Numbered from the stretch's first letter, positions 1-9,531 are shown. The stretch is 64,000 nucleotides of DNA from Brevundimonas vitisensis (GCF_016656965.1 NZ_CP067977.1:2709501-2773500); one strand, 5' to 3'. Made by a program: numbers and translations. Notes: generated by a model not told the origin, from the sequence alone.

Positions 1-1320
1 CATGGGGTGGAAGCCTTCGTCGATCATGGCCTTGGCGAAGTCCAGGGTCGTGATGTCGGTACCCTTCAGCCAGCTGTCGTCGAACAGGGCCTCGTGCATG
101 CAGGGGCCGTCTGGGAAGGCGGCGCTCATCACGTCCGACAGCCGTGCCTTGATGTAATTGGCATTCAGCACCGCATCCTCGGCCACCTGACGCAGGCCGT
201 CCGAGCCATGGCTCATCATGTAGGACAGGGCCCGCACGAACATGCCCATCTGGCCGTTGAAGGCGCACATTCGTCCGAACGCCTGGGCTGCCTCATCCTC
301 GGCCCGCTCGACCAGGTTGAAGCCGTCCCCATCATTGACCACCCACGGGGCAGGGGCGAACGGGGCCAGAGCCGCCGACAGCACCACGGGGCCCGAGCCC
401 GGACCACCCCCGCCGTGCGGCGTGGAAAAGGTCTTGTGCAGATTGATGTGCATGGCATCGACGCCCAGGTCGCCGGGACGCACCCGCCCGACGATGGCGT
501 TGAAGTTCGCGCCGTCGCAATAGAAATAGGCTCCAGCCTCATGCGTCAGGCGGCTGATCTCCAGGATGTCGCGCTCGAACAGGCCGCAGGTGTTGGGATT
601 GGTCACCATGATGGCGGCGACGTCGTCGCCCAGCTTGGAGGCCAGGTCCGCCACATCCACCCGGCCGTCGTCGGTCTGGGCCACCTCGACGACAGTATAG
701 CCGACGAAGGCTGCCGTGGCCGGGTTCGTGCCGTGGGCGCTGGTCGGCACCAGAACCTTCCGGCGCTTTTCGTGCTGACCGCTGGCTTCGTGGGCGGCAC
801 GAATGGCCATCAGGCCGCACAGCTCGCCATGGGCACCCGCCTTGGGCGACAGGGCGACCGCGGGCATGCCGGTCAGGGTCTTCAGCCAGTGCGCCAACTG
901 ATCCATCAGCTCCAGCGCCCCCTGCACGGTCGAGACCGGCTGCAGCGGGTGGATGTCGGAATAGCCGGGCAGGCGCGCCATCTTCTCATTCAGGCGCGGG
1001 TTGTGCTTCATCGTGCAAGAGCCCAGCGGATAGAGGGCCAGATCGATGGCGTGGTTCTTCTGGGACAGACGCACATAGTGGCGCATCGCCTCGGGCTCCG
1101 ACAGGCCGGGCAGGCCGATCGGATCCTTGCGGACCAGGTCGCCCAGATCGGATGCCGACCCCTTGGGCTCGGGCAGATCGACGCCCGTTTTGCCCCATCC
1201 ATCGCCCTCGAAGATCAGGGCTTCGTTCTGCAGCAGGCCACGGCCGCCGCTCAGGGTTTCGGGCTTGGAGGCCACGGCGTTCGGCGTGGTGGGACGGCCA
1301 ACGGTGTTCATGGTGCTCAT
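1..1320 (-). CDS. gcvPB: Glycine dehydrogenase (decarboxylating) subunit 2, C-terminus cut by window edge
   Basis: This is the PLP-binding half of the split P-protein of the glycine cleavage system, which decarboxylates glycine and passes the aminomethyl group to lipoyl-GcvH. The frame opens with MSTMNTVGRPTT and stays open for 440 codons to the left edge, so about 80 of the usual 520 or so residues are missing. The PLP site is visible as NLHKTFSTPHGGGGPGSGP, with the Schiff-base lysine near residue 296. It starts 11 bases after gcvPA, as the last gene seen in the gcvT-gcvH-small ORF-gcvPA-gcvPB operon, so it should share the glycine riboswitch upstream of gcvT. The identification is firm; only the C-terminus is unseen. 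Confidence 0.95.
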   Translation of the reverse strand, partial: MSTMNTVGRPTTPNAVASKPETLSGGRGLLQNEALIFEGDGWGKTGVDLPEPKGSASDLGDLVRKDPIGLPGLSEPEAMRHYVRLSQKNHAIDLALYPLGSCTMKHNPRLNEKMARLPGYSDIHPLQPVSTVQGALELMDQLAHWLKTLTGMPAVALSPKAGAHGELCGLMAIRAAHEASGQHEKRRKVLVPTSAHGTNPATAAFVGYTVVEVAQTDDGRVDVADLASKLGDDVAAIMVTNPNTCGLFERDILEISRLTHEAGAYFYCDGANFNAIVGRVRPGDLGVDAMHINLHKTFSTPHGGGGPGSGPVVLSAALAPFAPAPWVVNDGDGFNLVERAEDEAAQAFGRMCAFNGQMGMFVRALSYMMSHGSDGLRQVAEDAVLNANYIKARLSDVMSAAFPDGPCMHEALFDDSWLKGTDITTLDFAKAMIDEGFHPM

Positions 1321-1331
1321 CGTTCCGCTCC

Positions 1332-2678
1332 TCAGTTCGCCAGGACCTTGGCGAGCGCACCCGCCAAAATCTTGATGTCGGCATCCAGTGTCGTCTCGGT
1401 CGCGCAGACCAGCAGGACATCGTCCATGCCCGCATTGGGGGCCAGACGGCTGTAGGGCACGCCCGCCAGAATGCGGTGCGCGGCCAGGGCATCCACCACC
1501 TCGGCGGCATTGCGGGGCAGGCGCACGGCAAACTCGTTGAAGAACCGGCCGGTCAGGATCTCGACCCCAGGAATGGCGGCCAGGGCATCGCGGGTCGCCA
1601 GCGCCTTCTCGTGGTTCAGCAGAGCCATGCGGCGCAGGCCGGTCTCGCCCAGCAGGCTCATGTGAATGGTGAAGGCCAGCGAGCACAGGCCCGAGTTGGT
1701 GCAGATGTTCGACGTCGCCTTATCCCGGCGGATGTGCTGTTCGCGCGTCGACAGGGTCAGGACGAAGCCGCGCTGGCCATCGGCATCCACCGTCTCGCCG
1801 CACAGACGGCCCGGCATCTGGCGGATCAGCTTCTCGCGGCAGGCGAACAGGCCGATGTACGGACCGCCATAGTTCAGGGCATTGCCGATCGACTGGCCCT
1901 CGGCGGCCACGATGTCGGCCCCCATCTCGCCAGGCGATTTCAGCAGGCCCATCGACACGGCCTCGGTCACGACCACGATCAGCAGAGCCCCGGCCGCATG
2001 GGCCGCCTCGGCGATCCTGGTCACGTCGGTGGCGGTGCCGAAGACGTTCGGGGTCTGGACGACGACACAGGCCGTGTCCGGCCCGATCTGGGCGATGACG
2101 TCGGCTTCGGCATCGACGGCCGGAGCCAGGACCTGCGTCTCTACCCCGACCGCATGCACGACCGTTTCGGTCGCGGCGACATAGTGGGGGTGAACCCCGC
2201 CCGAGATGACCGCCTTGTTCCGGCGCGTCACCCGCGTCGCCATCAGGACGCCCTCGGCCATGGCGGTCGAGCCGTCATAGAGGCTGGCGTTGGCCACATC
2301 CATTCCGGTCAGGTTCGCCACCTGGGTCTGGAACTCATACAGGTACTGCAGCGTCCCCTGGGCGATCTCGGGCTGATAGGGGGTGTAGCTGGTCAGGAAT
2401 TCCGACCGCTGGATCACATGATCCACCGTCGCCGGGACATGGTGGCGATAGGCTCCGGCCCCGCAGAAGAAGGGCACATCGCCCGCGACGGTATTCTTGC
2501 CGGCCAGGGCCTTCAGCGCCCGCTCCACCTCCAGCTCGCCCGCCACGCGCGGCAGGTCCACCGGCTCAGCCAGACGCGCGCTCTGCGGCACGTCCACGAA
2601 CAGGTCGTCGATCGACTTGGCACCGATCGCCGCCAGCATGGCGGTACGATCATCGGGCGTCAGGGGGAGGTAGCGCAT
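1332..2678 (-). CDS. gcvPA: Glycine dehydrogenase (decarboxylating) subunit 1
   Basis: This is the N-terminal half of the split P-protein, 448 aa, the usual length for the family. It begins [15 protein letters not shown] and carries the typical stretch [20 protein letters not shown] near residues 70-90, followed by the [13 protein letters not shown] segment that is highly conserved in GcvPA. It pairs with GcvPB to form the decarboxylase; the PLP lysine is in GcvPB. Gene spacing is 15 bases after the small upstream ORF and 11 bases before gcvPB, so it lies inside one operon. The split two-subunit form, rather than a fused GcvP, is common in alphaproteobacteria of this group. Confidence 0.96.
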   Translation of the reverse strand: MRYLPLTPDDRTAMLAAIGAKSIDDLFVDVPQSARLAEPVDLPRVAGELEVERALKALAGKNTVAGDVPFFCGAGAYRHHVPATVDHVIQRSEFLTSYTPYQPEIAQGTLQYLYEFQTQVANLTGMDVANASLYDGSTAMAEGVLMATRVTRRNKAVISGGVHPHYVAATETVVHAVGVETQVLAPAVDAEADVIAQIGPDTACVVVQTPNVFGTATDVTRIAEAAHAAGALLIVVVTEAVSMGLLKSPGEMGADIVAAEGQSIGNALNYGGPYIGLFACREKLIRQMPGRLCGETVDADGQRGFVLTLSTREQHIRRDKATSNICTNSGLCSLAFTIHMSLLGETGLRRMALLNHEKALATRDALAAIPGVEILTGRFFNEFAVRLPRNAAEVVDALAAHRILAGVPYSRLAPNAGMDDVLLVCATETTLDADIKILAGALAKVLAN

Positions 2679-2693
2679 GGCGGGGAGGCCTAT

Positions 2694-2915
2694 CTAGCGT
2701 TTGATATCGACGTACGACGCGAGCTTCACGCCCTTGCCGATCTCGGTTCCATAATCGACCGGTATGCCGGCCAGCGTGGCGATTTCTCGGAGGTTGCGCC
2801 CCTTGAGATCCGTCGCATGACGAATGCCGAACAGGTGAATCGTCACCACTCGCTCGCCATCGCCTGCGCGATCGCAATCATCTTTGAGTTGGGCCGCGAG
2901 TTGCTCGTTGGTCAT
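2694..2915 (-). CDS. Small conserved-looking protein inside the gcv operon (HTH-like?)
   Basis: This 73-aa protein begins MTNEQLAAQLKDDCD and ends with a lysine-rich ASYVDIKR tail. It lies between gcvH (7-base gap) and gcvPA (15-base gap) on the same strand, so it is almost certainly co-transcribed with the glycine cleavage genes. The sequence around residues 30-60 (ATDLKGRNLREIATLAGIP) could form a short helix-turn-helix. I recall small HTH-like families of this kind but cannot confirm membership. It has no signal peptide or membrane segment. It could be a regulator or accessory factor of the operon, or an unrelated passenger; no function is assigned. Confidence 0.75.
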   Translation of the reverse strand: MTNEQLAAQLKDDCDRAGDGERVVTIHLFGIRHATDLKGRNLREIATLAGIPVDYGTEIGKGVKLASYVDIKR

Positions 2916-2922
2916 GCGGTTA

Positions 2923-3288
2923 TCAGAGCGTCGTCAGGTACTGGTCGTAGGCCGCCTGATCCATCAGGGCGTCCAGACCGGAAGCATCGGCGACCTTGAT
3001 CTTGGCGAACCAGCCATCGGCTTCGGGCGCTGCATTGACCGTTTCCGGGGCGCTGGACAGGGCGTCATTGGCTTCGACCACTTCGCCCGACACCGGCGCA
3101 TAGACGTCGGAGGCGGCCTTGACGCTCTCGACGACGGCAAAGCTGTCGCCCTTGGTCACGGTCTTGCCGACCTGCGGAACCTCGACGAACACGACATCGC
3201 CCAGTTGGTCGGCGGCGTGTTTGGTAATGCCCACGGTGGCGATGTCGCCGTCCAGGCTGACCCACTCGTGATCCTTGGTGAACTTCAT
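2923..3288 (-). CDS. gcvH: Glycine cleavage system H protein
   Basis: This is the lipoyl carrier of the glycine cleavage system, 121 aa, which shuttles the aminomethyl intermediate between P-, T- and L-proteins. It opens [15 protein letters not shown], the standard GcvH start. The lipoylation motif [15 protein letters not shown] places the modified lysine at residue 57. It starts 11 bases after the gcvT stop and 7 bases before the small ORF. Length and motif match the family fully. Confidence 0.97.
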   Translation of the reverse strand: MKFTKDHEWVSLDGDIATVGITKHAADQLGDVVFVEVPQVGKTVTKGDSFAVVESVKAASDVYAPVSGEVVEANDALSSAPETVNAAPEADGWFAKIKVADASGLDALMDQAAYDQYLTTL

Positions 3289-3299
3289 CGGACGATCCC

Positions 3300-4415
3300 T
3301 CAGGCTTTTGGTTTGCGGTGATAGCGCTGTGCCACGAAGGGCATGGCGATGACTTCGGCGGCTGCGGCCTTGCCGCGCACGATGACTTTCAGCTCAGTGC
3401 CCAGGGCCGCGTGCGAGGCGGGCACATAACCCATGGCGATGTTCCGACCCAGGGTAGGGGAGGGGCCGCCGGAGGTCACCGCGCCGATGACCGTGCCGTC
3501 CTCATCCGCGATCTCTGCGCCCTCGCGCGCCGGGGCACCTTCCTTGACGCTCAGTCCCACGCGTACCCGACCGGTGCCTTCCGCCAGTTCCTTCAGGATC
3601 CGCTCGGCACCATTGAAGTCGGCCGCTTCCTTGCGCGACTTGGACAGGGCAAAGGTCAGGGCCGCCTCGACCGGTGACGTCGTCGCATCGATGTCGTGGC
3701 CATGCAGCGGCAGTCCGGCTTCCAGCCGCAGGCTGTCACGCGCGCCCAGGCCGATCGGCTTGACCCGCGCGTCCTCCAGGATGGTGTTCCAGATCCGCTC
3801 GGCATCCGCGTTCGGCACGGAAATTTCGTAGCCGTCTTCGCCCGTGTAGCCCGAGCGCGAGACATAGCAGTCGACGCCGAACAGCATCAGCCGCGCACAG
3901 TCCATGAAGCCGAACTCGGCCAGGACCGGCTCGTGCGCCGCCATCACCTCGGCCGCCTCGGGCCCCTGGATGGCGATCAGCGCGCGGTCGGACAGGACGG
4001 TCAGGGTCGCGTCGCCCTGCAGATGCGCGTCCAGATAGGCGAAGTCCGCATCCTTATTGCCGGCATTGACCACGACATAAAGGCCGTCGTGGTCGGGCTT
4101 TCCGGCCATCAGATCGTCCATGATGCCGCCTTCGGTATTCAGCAGCAGGCTGTATTTCTGTTTGCCGGCTTTCAGGGCTTCATAGTCGCCGGGCACGAAG
4201 CGCTGGAACTGGGTAATGGCGTCCGCGCCCGTGATCTTGCACTGGCCCATGTGCGAGACATCAAACAGGCCAGCGTGTTCGCGGGTCCAGCGATGCTCGG
4301 CCAGGACGCCCTCATACTGCACAGGCATGTCATAGCCGCCGAACCCGACCATGCGGGCCCCCAGGGCGCGGTGCGCGGCATTCAGCGGCGTGGTCTTCAA
4401 GGCTTGATCGGTCAT
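3300..4415 (-). CDS. gcvT: Aminomethyltransferase (glycine cleavage T protein)
   Basis: The T protein transfers the one-carbon unit from aminomethyl-GcvH to tetrahydrofolate, releasing ammonia. The chosen start, [20 protein letters not shown], gives 371 aa, the normal size. The frame stays open 117 codons further upstream, but that stretch reads straight through the riboswitch and is rejected. Family landmarks include [19 protein letters not shown] near residue 25, LFDVSHMGQ, and [10 protein letters not shown] near 190. It is the first gene of the gcv operon, so translation or transcription here is the likely point of glycine control. Confidence 0.96.
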   Translation of the reverse strand: MTDQALKTTPLNAAHRALGARMVGFGGYDMPVQYEGVLAEHRWTREHAGLFDVSHMGQCKITGADAITQFQRFVPGDYEALKAGKQKYSLLLNTEGGIMDDLMAGKPDHDGLYVVVNAGNKDADFAYLDAHLQGDATLTVLSDRALIAIQGPEAAEVMAAHEPVLAEFGFMDCARLMLFGVDCYVSRSGYTGEDGYEISVPNADAERIWNTILEDARVKPIGLGARDSLRLEAGLPLHGHDIDATTSPVEAALTFALSKSRKEAADFNGAERILKELAEGTGRVRVGLSVKEGAPAREGAEIADEDGTVIGAVTSGGPSPTLGRNIAMGYVPASHAALGTELKVIVRGKAAAAEVIAMPFVAQRYHRKPKA

Positions 4416-4474
4416 GCGGGCCAGACTTTCAGAGTCGCGTGTTGAAGCGGGTGATGCCCGCCGTCCTCGCGCCC

Positions 4475-4680
4475 CCGCTGTCCGTGAGGCCTGAGAGATT
4501 CCGGCTCGGATCCGATCCGGGCCTTGCTCCGTCGGCGCGATCCCCAGATCCGAAGATCCTGGATCGACTTTCCAGCGTCCGTATGTCCTCGCGGTCCGTT
4601 TGCCTGAGCGTTTCCGGGGCGGTTGCGCCTTCGGCTCCGAGGTCCGCCGAAACGGCCCCGATCTCTCCCGCGAGAGCAAG
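4475..4680 (-). promoter_or_regulatory. Tandem glycine riboswitch upstream of gcvT
   Basis: Read on the minus strand, two aptamers are seen in series. The first runs from GGGAGAGATC through GCCGAAGGCGCAACC to GCTCAGGCAAACGGACCGC. The second runs from CGCTGGAAAGTCGATC through GCGCCGACGGAGCAAG to TCTCTCAGGCCTCACGGACAGC. The CCGAAGG/CCGACGG-AGCAA and CTCAGGC..ACGGAC cores are the hallmark of glycine riboswitches, which usually activate gcv operons when glycine is abundant. About 60 bases separate it from the gcvT start; no U-rich terminator is seen there, only a weak GCGGG/CCCGC hairpin at 4447-4461. The mode of control is therefore not decided by sequence. Confidence 0.93.
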
Positions 4681-4783
4681 GTCCAAAGGCCCCGAGTCAG
4701 GCCCTGAGTCAAGCGTGACCAAACGGAACATCCTGCCGCGGCGGCGGGTTCTCGTCGCACTGTCACCTCATTCAGGAATACTC

Positions 4784-5818
4784 ATGTCTATCCTCGACAA
4801 AATCCTCGGTAAGGACGAAGCGCCGCGCACCTCTCCGGCCAAGGCCGATGGCCCGATGCAGAAGGTCCTCGACGAACTGGCGTCTCTCGGCGGCAAGCCG
4901 ATCGAAAACCTGGGCGCCGAGCAGGCCCGCCTTCAGCCGACCCCGACCGATGCGGTCAAATCCCTGCTGCGCAAGTCGGGTAAGGACCCGGCCGCCGACC
5001 TGGGAGTCAGAACCGCCGACATCACCATTCCCGGCGCCGCCGGCCCCATCCAGGCCCGCATCTACAAGCCGCATGAGCATTCCGAGGATCGGCTGCATCC
5101 GGTTGTGGTCTATTTCCATGGCGGCGGCTTCGTTATCGCCGATCTGGACGTCTATGACGGTGGCCCGCGCGGCGTCTCGAAGATGGCCGATGTCATCGTG
5201 GTCTCCGTCCATTATCGCCAAGCACCGGAGCACAAATTCCCCGCCGCCCACGAAGATGCGGTCGCGGCCTACAAATGGGTGCTCGACAATGCCCAGACCT
5301 TCAATGGCGACCCCCAGAAGGTAGCAGTGATGGGAGAAAGCGCAGGCGGTAACTTGGCCATCAATGTCGCCATCGCCGCGCGCGACCAAGGGCTGCAGGC
5401 TCCGCTGCATCAGGTGCTGGTCTATCCCCTGGTCGGCAACGACCTGAACACGCCGTCATATGTCGAGAACGAGTTCGCTAAGCCACTCAATAAGGCGATG
5501 ATCGAATGGTTTGTTGAACAAACCTTCGACAGCCAAGCCCAGACTGCCGACACACGCGTCAATGTTGTCGAGGCGGACCTGATCGGCCTGCCGTCTGCTA
5601 CCATCATCTTGGCCGAGATCGATCCCCTGCGGTCAGAGGGAGAACTGCTGGCCGAGCGGTTGGAACAGTCCGGTGTGGATGTGCGTCACAAGACCTTCCA
5701 CGGCTCCACGCACGAGTTCTTCGGCATGGCTCTGGTCGTGCCGGATGCGGCAGCCGCCCAGACGTTTGCCGCCCACGAACTGAAGCGTGCCTTCGGCACT
5801 GCCATTCTTCCTATCTAG
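4784..5818 (+). CDS. Alpha/beta hydrolase, HSL-family esterase/lipase
   Basis: This 344-aa enzyme of the hormone-sensitive lipase family hydrolyses carboxylic esters; the substrate is unknown. The start MSILDKILGKDEAP was chosen because everything upstream lies over the riboswitch on the other strand. The oxyanion-hole motif HGGGF is at residue 112, the nucleophile motif GESAGG at 184-189 (Ser186), and the acid and histidine are probably in EIDPLRSEG and HGSTHEFFGM. There is no signal peptide, so it is likely cytoplasmic. It is divergent from gcvT and monocistronic as far as seen. Confidence 0.88.
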   Translation: MSILDKILGKDEAPRTSPAKADGPMQKVLDELASLGGKPIENLGAEQARLQPTPTDAVKSLLRKSGKDPAADLGVRTADITIPGAAGPIQARIYKPHEHSEDRLHPVVVYFHGGGFVIADLDVYDGGPRGVSKMADVIVVSVHYRQAPEHKFPAAHEDAVAAYKWVLDNAQTFNGDPQKVAVMGESAGGNLAINVAIAARDQGLQAPLHQVLVYPLVGNDLNTPSYVENEFAKPLNKAMIEWFVEQTFDSQAQTADTRVNVVEADLIGLPSATIILAEIDPLRSEGELLAERLEQSGVDVRHKTFHGSTHEFFGMALVVPDAAAAQTFAAHELKRAFGTAILPI

Positions 5819-5848
5819 ACTGCCATCCTTCCTATCGAAAGGTGCCAT

Positions 5849-5875
5849 CTCCTCCCCATTCCGGATGGGGAGGAG
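5849..5875. repeat. Perfect hairpin of the GC-rich interspersed repeat type
   Basis: CTCCTCCCCAT, a 5-base loop, then ATGGGGAGGAG form an 11-bp perfect inverted repeat 30 bases after the esterase stop. The same core, CTCCTCCC..GGGGAGGAG, recurs at 17877-17986 and 61226-61374. There is no following T run, so it is not a classical terminator, although it could still stabilise or end the esterase mRNA. Confidence 0.75.
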
Positions 5876-5964
5876 AAATGCCTGCCGTCGAGGGCGTAGG
5901 AGCGCGCGCGGCCGTGCTGAGCGGCGCAAACATGCTCATTCCCAAAGCCGGTAGGCGCTCCGGC

Positions 5965-6136
5965 TTGCCCGAGGGAGGCTTTTCCCCTATACGGCCCGGC
6001 TTTCCAGGGCTTCGGTCCTGGCGCGGAGTATCAAAGGGTTCGGGAAGCCATCCCGGCCGCCGCGTCAGGAGCCATCGTGGGACAGGACTTCTAACCCGGT
6101 CCGCCCGCGCCGACGTCCATCAAGGGAGACTACCGA
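5965..6136 (+). promoter_or_regulatory. Putative rpsF promoter and structured leader
   Basis: A possible promoter has TTGCCC at 5965-5970 and TATACG at 5988-5993 with a 17-base spacer. The leader then holds a strong hairpin, CCAGGGC-TTCG-GTCCTGG at 6004-6021, and a Shine-Dalgarno AAGGGAG just before the rpsF start. Leaders of rpsF operons often bind the S6:S18 complex for autoregulation, and this hairpin region is where such an element would sit. I could not prove the diagnostic CCG bulge by eye. Confidence 0.4.
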
Positions 6137-6520
6137 ATGGCTCTTTACGAGCACACGGTCATGACGCGCCAGGATATCAGCGCGCAACAGGCCGAAGCGC
6201 TGAACGACACCATCAAGGCGATCATCGAGGCCGGCGGCGGATCCGTCGCCAAGATCGAATACTGGGGTCTGCGCAACCTGACCTATCGGGTCAAGAAGAA
6301 CCGCAAGGCACACTATTCTCTGCTCGCCATCGACACTCCGCCGGCCGCCATGGCCGAGGTCGAGCGTCAGCTGGGCATCAACGAAGACGTCCTTCGCTGG
6401 CTGACCGTCCGGGTCGAGGAACTTGACCTGGAACTGTCGCCCCTGCTGGCTCGTCGTGAGCGCGAACGTGAGCGCGAACGCGATCGTGCCCCCCGCGCCG
6501 ATGAAGTCGAAGCCGTCTAA
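6137..6520 (+). CDS. rpsF: 30S ribosomal protein S6
   Basis: This is the small-subunit protein that binds S18 at the platform. It begins [15 protein letters not shown], follows the S6 fold through [21 protein letters not shown], and is 127 aa. The C-terminus is a charged tail with repeated [10 protein letters not shown]. It is the first gene of rpsF-rpsR-rplI and is preceded by AAGGGAG. Length is slightly above the 100-130 range minimum because of the tail. Function is certain. Confidence 0.97.
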   Translation: MALYEHTVMTRQDISAQQAEALNDTIKAIIEAGGGSVAKIEYWGLRNLTYRVKKNRKAHYSLLAIDTPPAAMAEVERQLGINEDVLRWLTVRVEELDLELSPLLARRERERERERDRAPRADEVEAV

Positions 6521-6532
6521 GGGAACCGGATC

Positions 6533-6826
6533 ATGACTGACACCACATCCGCCCCTTCGGGCGCCAACACTCCGGGGACCCCCGCGGGCTCCGGCTCCGC
6601 CGGACGCCGTCCCTTCTATCGTCGTCGCAAGGTGTGCCCGTTCTCGGGTGCCAATGCGCCGAAGATCGACTACAAGGACGTCAAGCTGCTGCAACGCTAC
6701 ATCAGCGAGCGTGGCAAGATCGTCCCGTCGCGCATCACCGCCGTTTCCCAGAAGAAGCAGCGCCTGCTGGCCCAGGCCATCAAGCGTGCCCGCTATCTGG
6801 CCCTCCTGCCCTATGTGGTGAAGTGA
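6533..6826 (+). CDS. rpsR: 30S ribosomal protein S18
   Basis: S18 partners S6 on the 30S platform. The core is recognisable from [15 protein letters not shown] through [19 protein letters not shown] to [15 protein letters not shown]. The protein is 97 aa because of an added Thr/Ser/Gly/Pro-rich N-terminus of about 25 residues. It lies 12 bases after rpsF and 1 base before the rplI start, in the standard operon order. Confidence 0.97.
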   Translation: MTDTTSAPSGANTPGTPAGSGSAGRRPFYRRRKVCPFSGANAPKIDYKDVKLLQRYISERGKIVPSRITAVSQKKQRLLAQAIKRARYLALLPYVVK

Positions 6827-6827
6827 T

Positions 6828-7412
6828 ATGAAGGTCGTTCTGCTTGAACGCGTCGATAATCTCGGCGCCATCGGCGATGTCGTTACCGTTAAGGACGGCT
6901 TCGCCCGCAACTTCCTTCTGCCGCGCGACAAGGCCCGCCGGGCCACCGCCAACAACCTGAAGGCCTTCGAAGTCGAGCGCGCTGCCATCGAGGCGCGCAA
7001 CGAGAAGAACAAGGCCGATGCGGCCAAGGTTGGCGACAAGATCGACGGCCAGACCTACGTCCTGATCCGTCAGGCCGGCGAAACGGGCCAGCTCTATGGT
7101 TCGGTTGCCGCCCGCGACGTGGCTGAGGCCGTTCAGGCTGAAGGCGGCAAGGTCGAGCGCAGCCAGGTCGTCCTGAATGTGCCGATCAAGACGCTGGGCG
7201 TCCACGACGTGCCGGTTCGCCTGCACGCCGAGGTCATGGTCACCGTCAAGATCAACGTCGCCCGCTCGGCTGAAGAAGCCGAACGTCAGGCGCGCGGCGA
7301 GGACGTCATCAAGGCGGCCTATGACGACGACCGCCAGGCTGCCGAGGAACAGGCCCGCGACATGTTCGAGGGCGGTGCCGGTCGCCAGGACGGACTGGGC
7401 AGCGAAGACTGA
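6828..7412 (+). CDS. rplI: 50S ribosomal protein L9 with extended C-terminus
   Basis: L9 binds 23S rRNA and helps maintain reading frame. It begins [19 protein letters not shown] and keeps the N-domain motif [13 protein letters not shown]. At 194 aa it is about 45 residues longer than the 148-150 aa typical of E. coli; the extra tail after residue 150 is acidic and Glu/Ala/Asp-rich. Long L9 tails are common in alphaproteobacteria, so I do not regard this as a fusion. It is the last gene of the operon and is followed by a strong terminator. Confidence 0.97.
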   Translation: MKVVLLERVDNLGAIGDVVTVKDGFARNFLLPRDKARRATANNLKAFEVERAAIEARNEKNKADAAKVGDKIDGQTYVLIRQAGETGQLYGSVAARDVAEAVQAEGGKVERSQVVLNVPIKTLGVHDVPVRLHAEVMVTVKINVARSAEEAERQARGEDVIKAAYDDDRQAAEEQARDMFEGGAGRQDGLGSED

Positions 7413-7442
7413 TCCTGTCCTCCGGGTCAGATCAACAAGGTG

Positions 7443-7475
7443 GGGCGCGTTCGGCAACGGACGCGCCCTTTCTTT
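7443..7475 (+). terminator. Rho-independent terminator of rpsF-rpsR-rplI
   Basis: GGGCGCGT and ACGCGCCC form an 8-bp GC-rich stem with a 10-base loop, followed directly by TTTCTTT. It starts 30 bases after the rplI stop. Confidence 0.9.
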
Positions 7476-7545
7476 ATCCGGCTGCGATCCTTCCCTGAAA
7501 CGGCCGCAAACGAACGCCTAAGCTGAGCCTTTCAGGAGGGATGAC

Positions 7546-7923
7546 ATGCGATCTGCAACCCTGGCTCTTGGGCTCACGCTGACGATCATGGCCGGGGCTG
7601 TTCAGGCCCAGTCGCCCATGACCCTGGAGGCCTTCGTCAATCGGGCCAATCGTATTCCGCTGAACCCGACCGCCATGCTGATGCCGGACGCCCATCGTCT
7701 GAAGACCGAGGCCGAGCGAGCCTTCGTCACCGTCAGGGGGGAAATCCGCGAGGCCCGTGCCGCGGGCCGGACGCTCTTGGCCTGCCCGCCCGAACGGATC
7801 TCACTGGATGCGCGCCAGTTCCTCGGGTTTCTGAACGCCATCCCCCAGAGCCGACGTCAGCGCATGACCGTGGCCGACGGTGTGCGCGAATGGTTTCGAG
7901 CGCAGCATCCTTGCCCGGCTTGA
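7546..7923 (+). CDS. Small secreted protein of unknown function
   Basis: This 125-aa protein begins MRSATLALGLTLTIMAGAVQAQS, a clear Sec signal peptide with probable cleavage after AQA (about residue 21), so it is likely periplasmic. The mature part contains TLEAFVNRANRIPLNPTAML and LLACPPERISLD with cysteines at about residues 87 and 123 that could pair. It is preceded by a Shine-Dalgarno CAGGAGGG. It lies between the ribosomal operon terminator and dnaB with no obvious partner. It resembles small uncharacterised exported proteins in related genomes, but I recognise no named family. Confidence 0.8.
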   Translation: MRSATLALGLTLTIMAGAVQAQSPMTLEAFVNRANRIPLNPTAMLMPDAHRLKTEAERAFVTVRGEIREARAAGRTLLACPPERISLDARQFLGFLNAIPQSRRQRMTVADGVREWFRAQHPCPA

Positions 7924-8027
7924 TGCCGTTGCGGAATTGACAGCGTTCCACAGCGTTAACGTCTTGTCCCCCGCGAATGGGACGACCGCAGGTGTCGCAG
8001 GGGGCCTTCAAGGTTAGACCTCCTGCA

Positions 8028-9530
8028 ATGAACGCCTATGCCCCTGTGACCTTTCCGTCGCCCCTCGACCCCGGCGCGATCACCTCGATGCCCCACAATC
8101 TGGAGGCCGAGCAGGCGCTGCTGGGCGCGCTGATGTTCGATAATGCCGTCTTCGAGCGGATCAGCGACCGGCTGAGTGGCATCCACTTCTACGAGCCGTT
8201 CCACCAGCGGCTCTATACGGCGATCGAAGATCACATCCGGCAGGGCCTGCTGGCTGAGCCGACCATCCTGATGGAGCGGTTCAAACAGGATCCGGCGTTC
8301 GAGGAGTTCGGCGGTCTGCGCTATCTGGCCGATCTGGTCGACCGTGCCCCGCCAGCTGCCAATGCGCCGGATTATGCCCGCGTCGTCTATGACCTGGCCC
8401 TGCGCCGCGATCTGATCCGCATCGGCGGCGAGATCGCCAAGGCTGCGCCCGATCCCGAGACCAAGGCCATCGATCAGATCGAACAGGCCGAACAGCAGCT
8501 GTATAATCTGGCTGAGACCGGAAAGGCCTCATCGGGCTTCGTGCCCTTTTCCACCGCTGTCGCCGGCGCCCTGGAAATGGCGGAGGAAGCCTATCGCCGA
8601 GAGGGCAAGATTGCGGGGCTGGAAACGCACCTGATCGACCTGGACCACATGCTGGGCGGGCTTCACCCGTCCGACCTGCTGATCCTGGCAGGACGTCCGT
8701 CGATGGGAAAGACGGCCCTGGCCACCAACATCGCCTTCAACGTCGCCCGCCGGTACCAGTGGGAGCCGACACCGGAGGGCCGCAAGACCGTCAACGGCGG
8801 CGTCGTCGCCTTCTTCTCGCTGGAAATGAGCGCCGAACAGCTGGCGATGCGTATCCTGGCAGACGCCTCCAATGTGTCGTCGGACAAGATGCGAAAGGGC
8901 GACCTGAACGCCACCGACTATGGCCAGATCCGCGAGGCTGCGGACGAGATCGCCGCCAGTCCCTTGTACATCGACGCCACCGGCGGACTGTCGATCGCCA
9001 AGCTGGCCGCCCGCGCCCGGCGCCTGAAACGGCAGGAGCAGGGGCTGGACCTGATCGTGGTCGACTATCTGCAGCTCATCACGACCGGCGAATCCAACAG
9101 CCAGAAAAACCGCGTGCAGGAAGTGTCGGAAATCACCGGCGGTCTGAAGGCGTTGGCCAAGGAACTGGACGTGCCGATCCTGGCGCTGTCGCAGCTGTCC
9201 CGTCAGGTCGAGAACCGGGAGGATAAACGGCCCCAGCTATCGGACCTGCGCGAATCCGGCTCGATCGAGCAGGACGCCGACTGCGTGATGTTCGTCTACC
9301 GTGAGAGCTACTACCACGAACGCCTGAAGCCCTCCGACGAGAAGAAGGAGGAATATGTGACCTGGGCCGAGAGGATGGGCGAAATCCACGGTCAGGCCGA
9401 GGTCGTCATCGGCAAGCAGCGCCACGGTCCCATCGGAATCGTCAAACTGGCCTTCGACGACAACACGACCCGCTTCGGTAACCTGGCTCGCGACGGCCGC
9501 TACGGCAACTTCCAGGACATCCCGGAATAG
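8028..9530 (+). CDS. dnaB: Replicative DNA helicase DnaB
   Basis: DnaB is the hexameric ATP-driven helicase of the replication fork. With the start MNAYAPVTFPSPLDPG it is 500 aa; an earlier in-frame ATG at 7977 is less likely because it extends into the promoter region. The N-terminal primase-interacting domain begins at MPHNLEAEQALLGALM; the RecA-like core has Walker A GRPSMGKT at residues 222-229, Walker B VVDYLQLI near 345, and the SQLSRQVENREDKRP segment near 385. No intein interrupts it. It is monocistronic and converges with the small minus-strand gene, almost touching it. Confidence 0.97.
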   Translation: MNAYAPVTFPSPLDPGAITSMPHNLEAEQALLGALMFDNAVFERISDRLSGIHFYEPFHQRLYTAIEDHIRQGLLAEPTILMERFKQDPAFEEFGGLRYLADLVDRAPPAANAPDYARVVYDLALRRDLIRIGGEIAKAAPDPETKAIDQIEQAEQQLYNLAETGKASSGFVPFSTAVAGALEMAEEAYRREGKIAGLETHLIDLDHMLGGLHPSDLLILAGRPSMGKTALATNIAFNVARRYQWEPTPEGRKTVNGGVVAFFSLEMSAEQLAMRILADASNVSSDKMRKGDLNATDYGQIREAADEIAASPLYIDATGGLSIAKLAARARRLKRQEQGLDLIVVDYLQLITTGESNSQKNRVQEVSEITGGLKALAKELDVPILALSQLSRQVENREDKRPQLSDLRESGSIEQDADCVMFVYRESYYHERLKPSDEKKEEYVTWAERMGEIHGQAEVVIGKQRHGPIGIVKLAFDDNTTRFGNLARDGRYGNFQDIPE

Positions 9531-9531
9531 A

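Noticed and set aside
4416..4766. N-terminal extension of gcvT by 117 codons
   Set aside because: It would translate the glycine riboswitch; the family start is at 4415.
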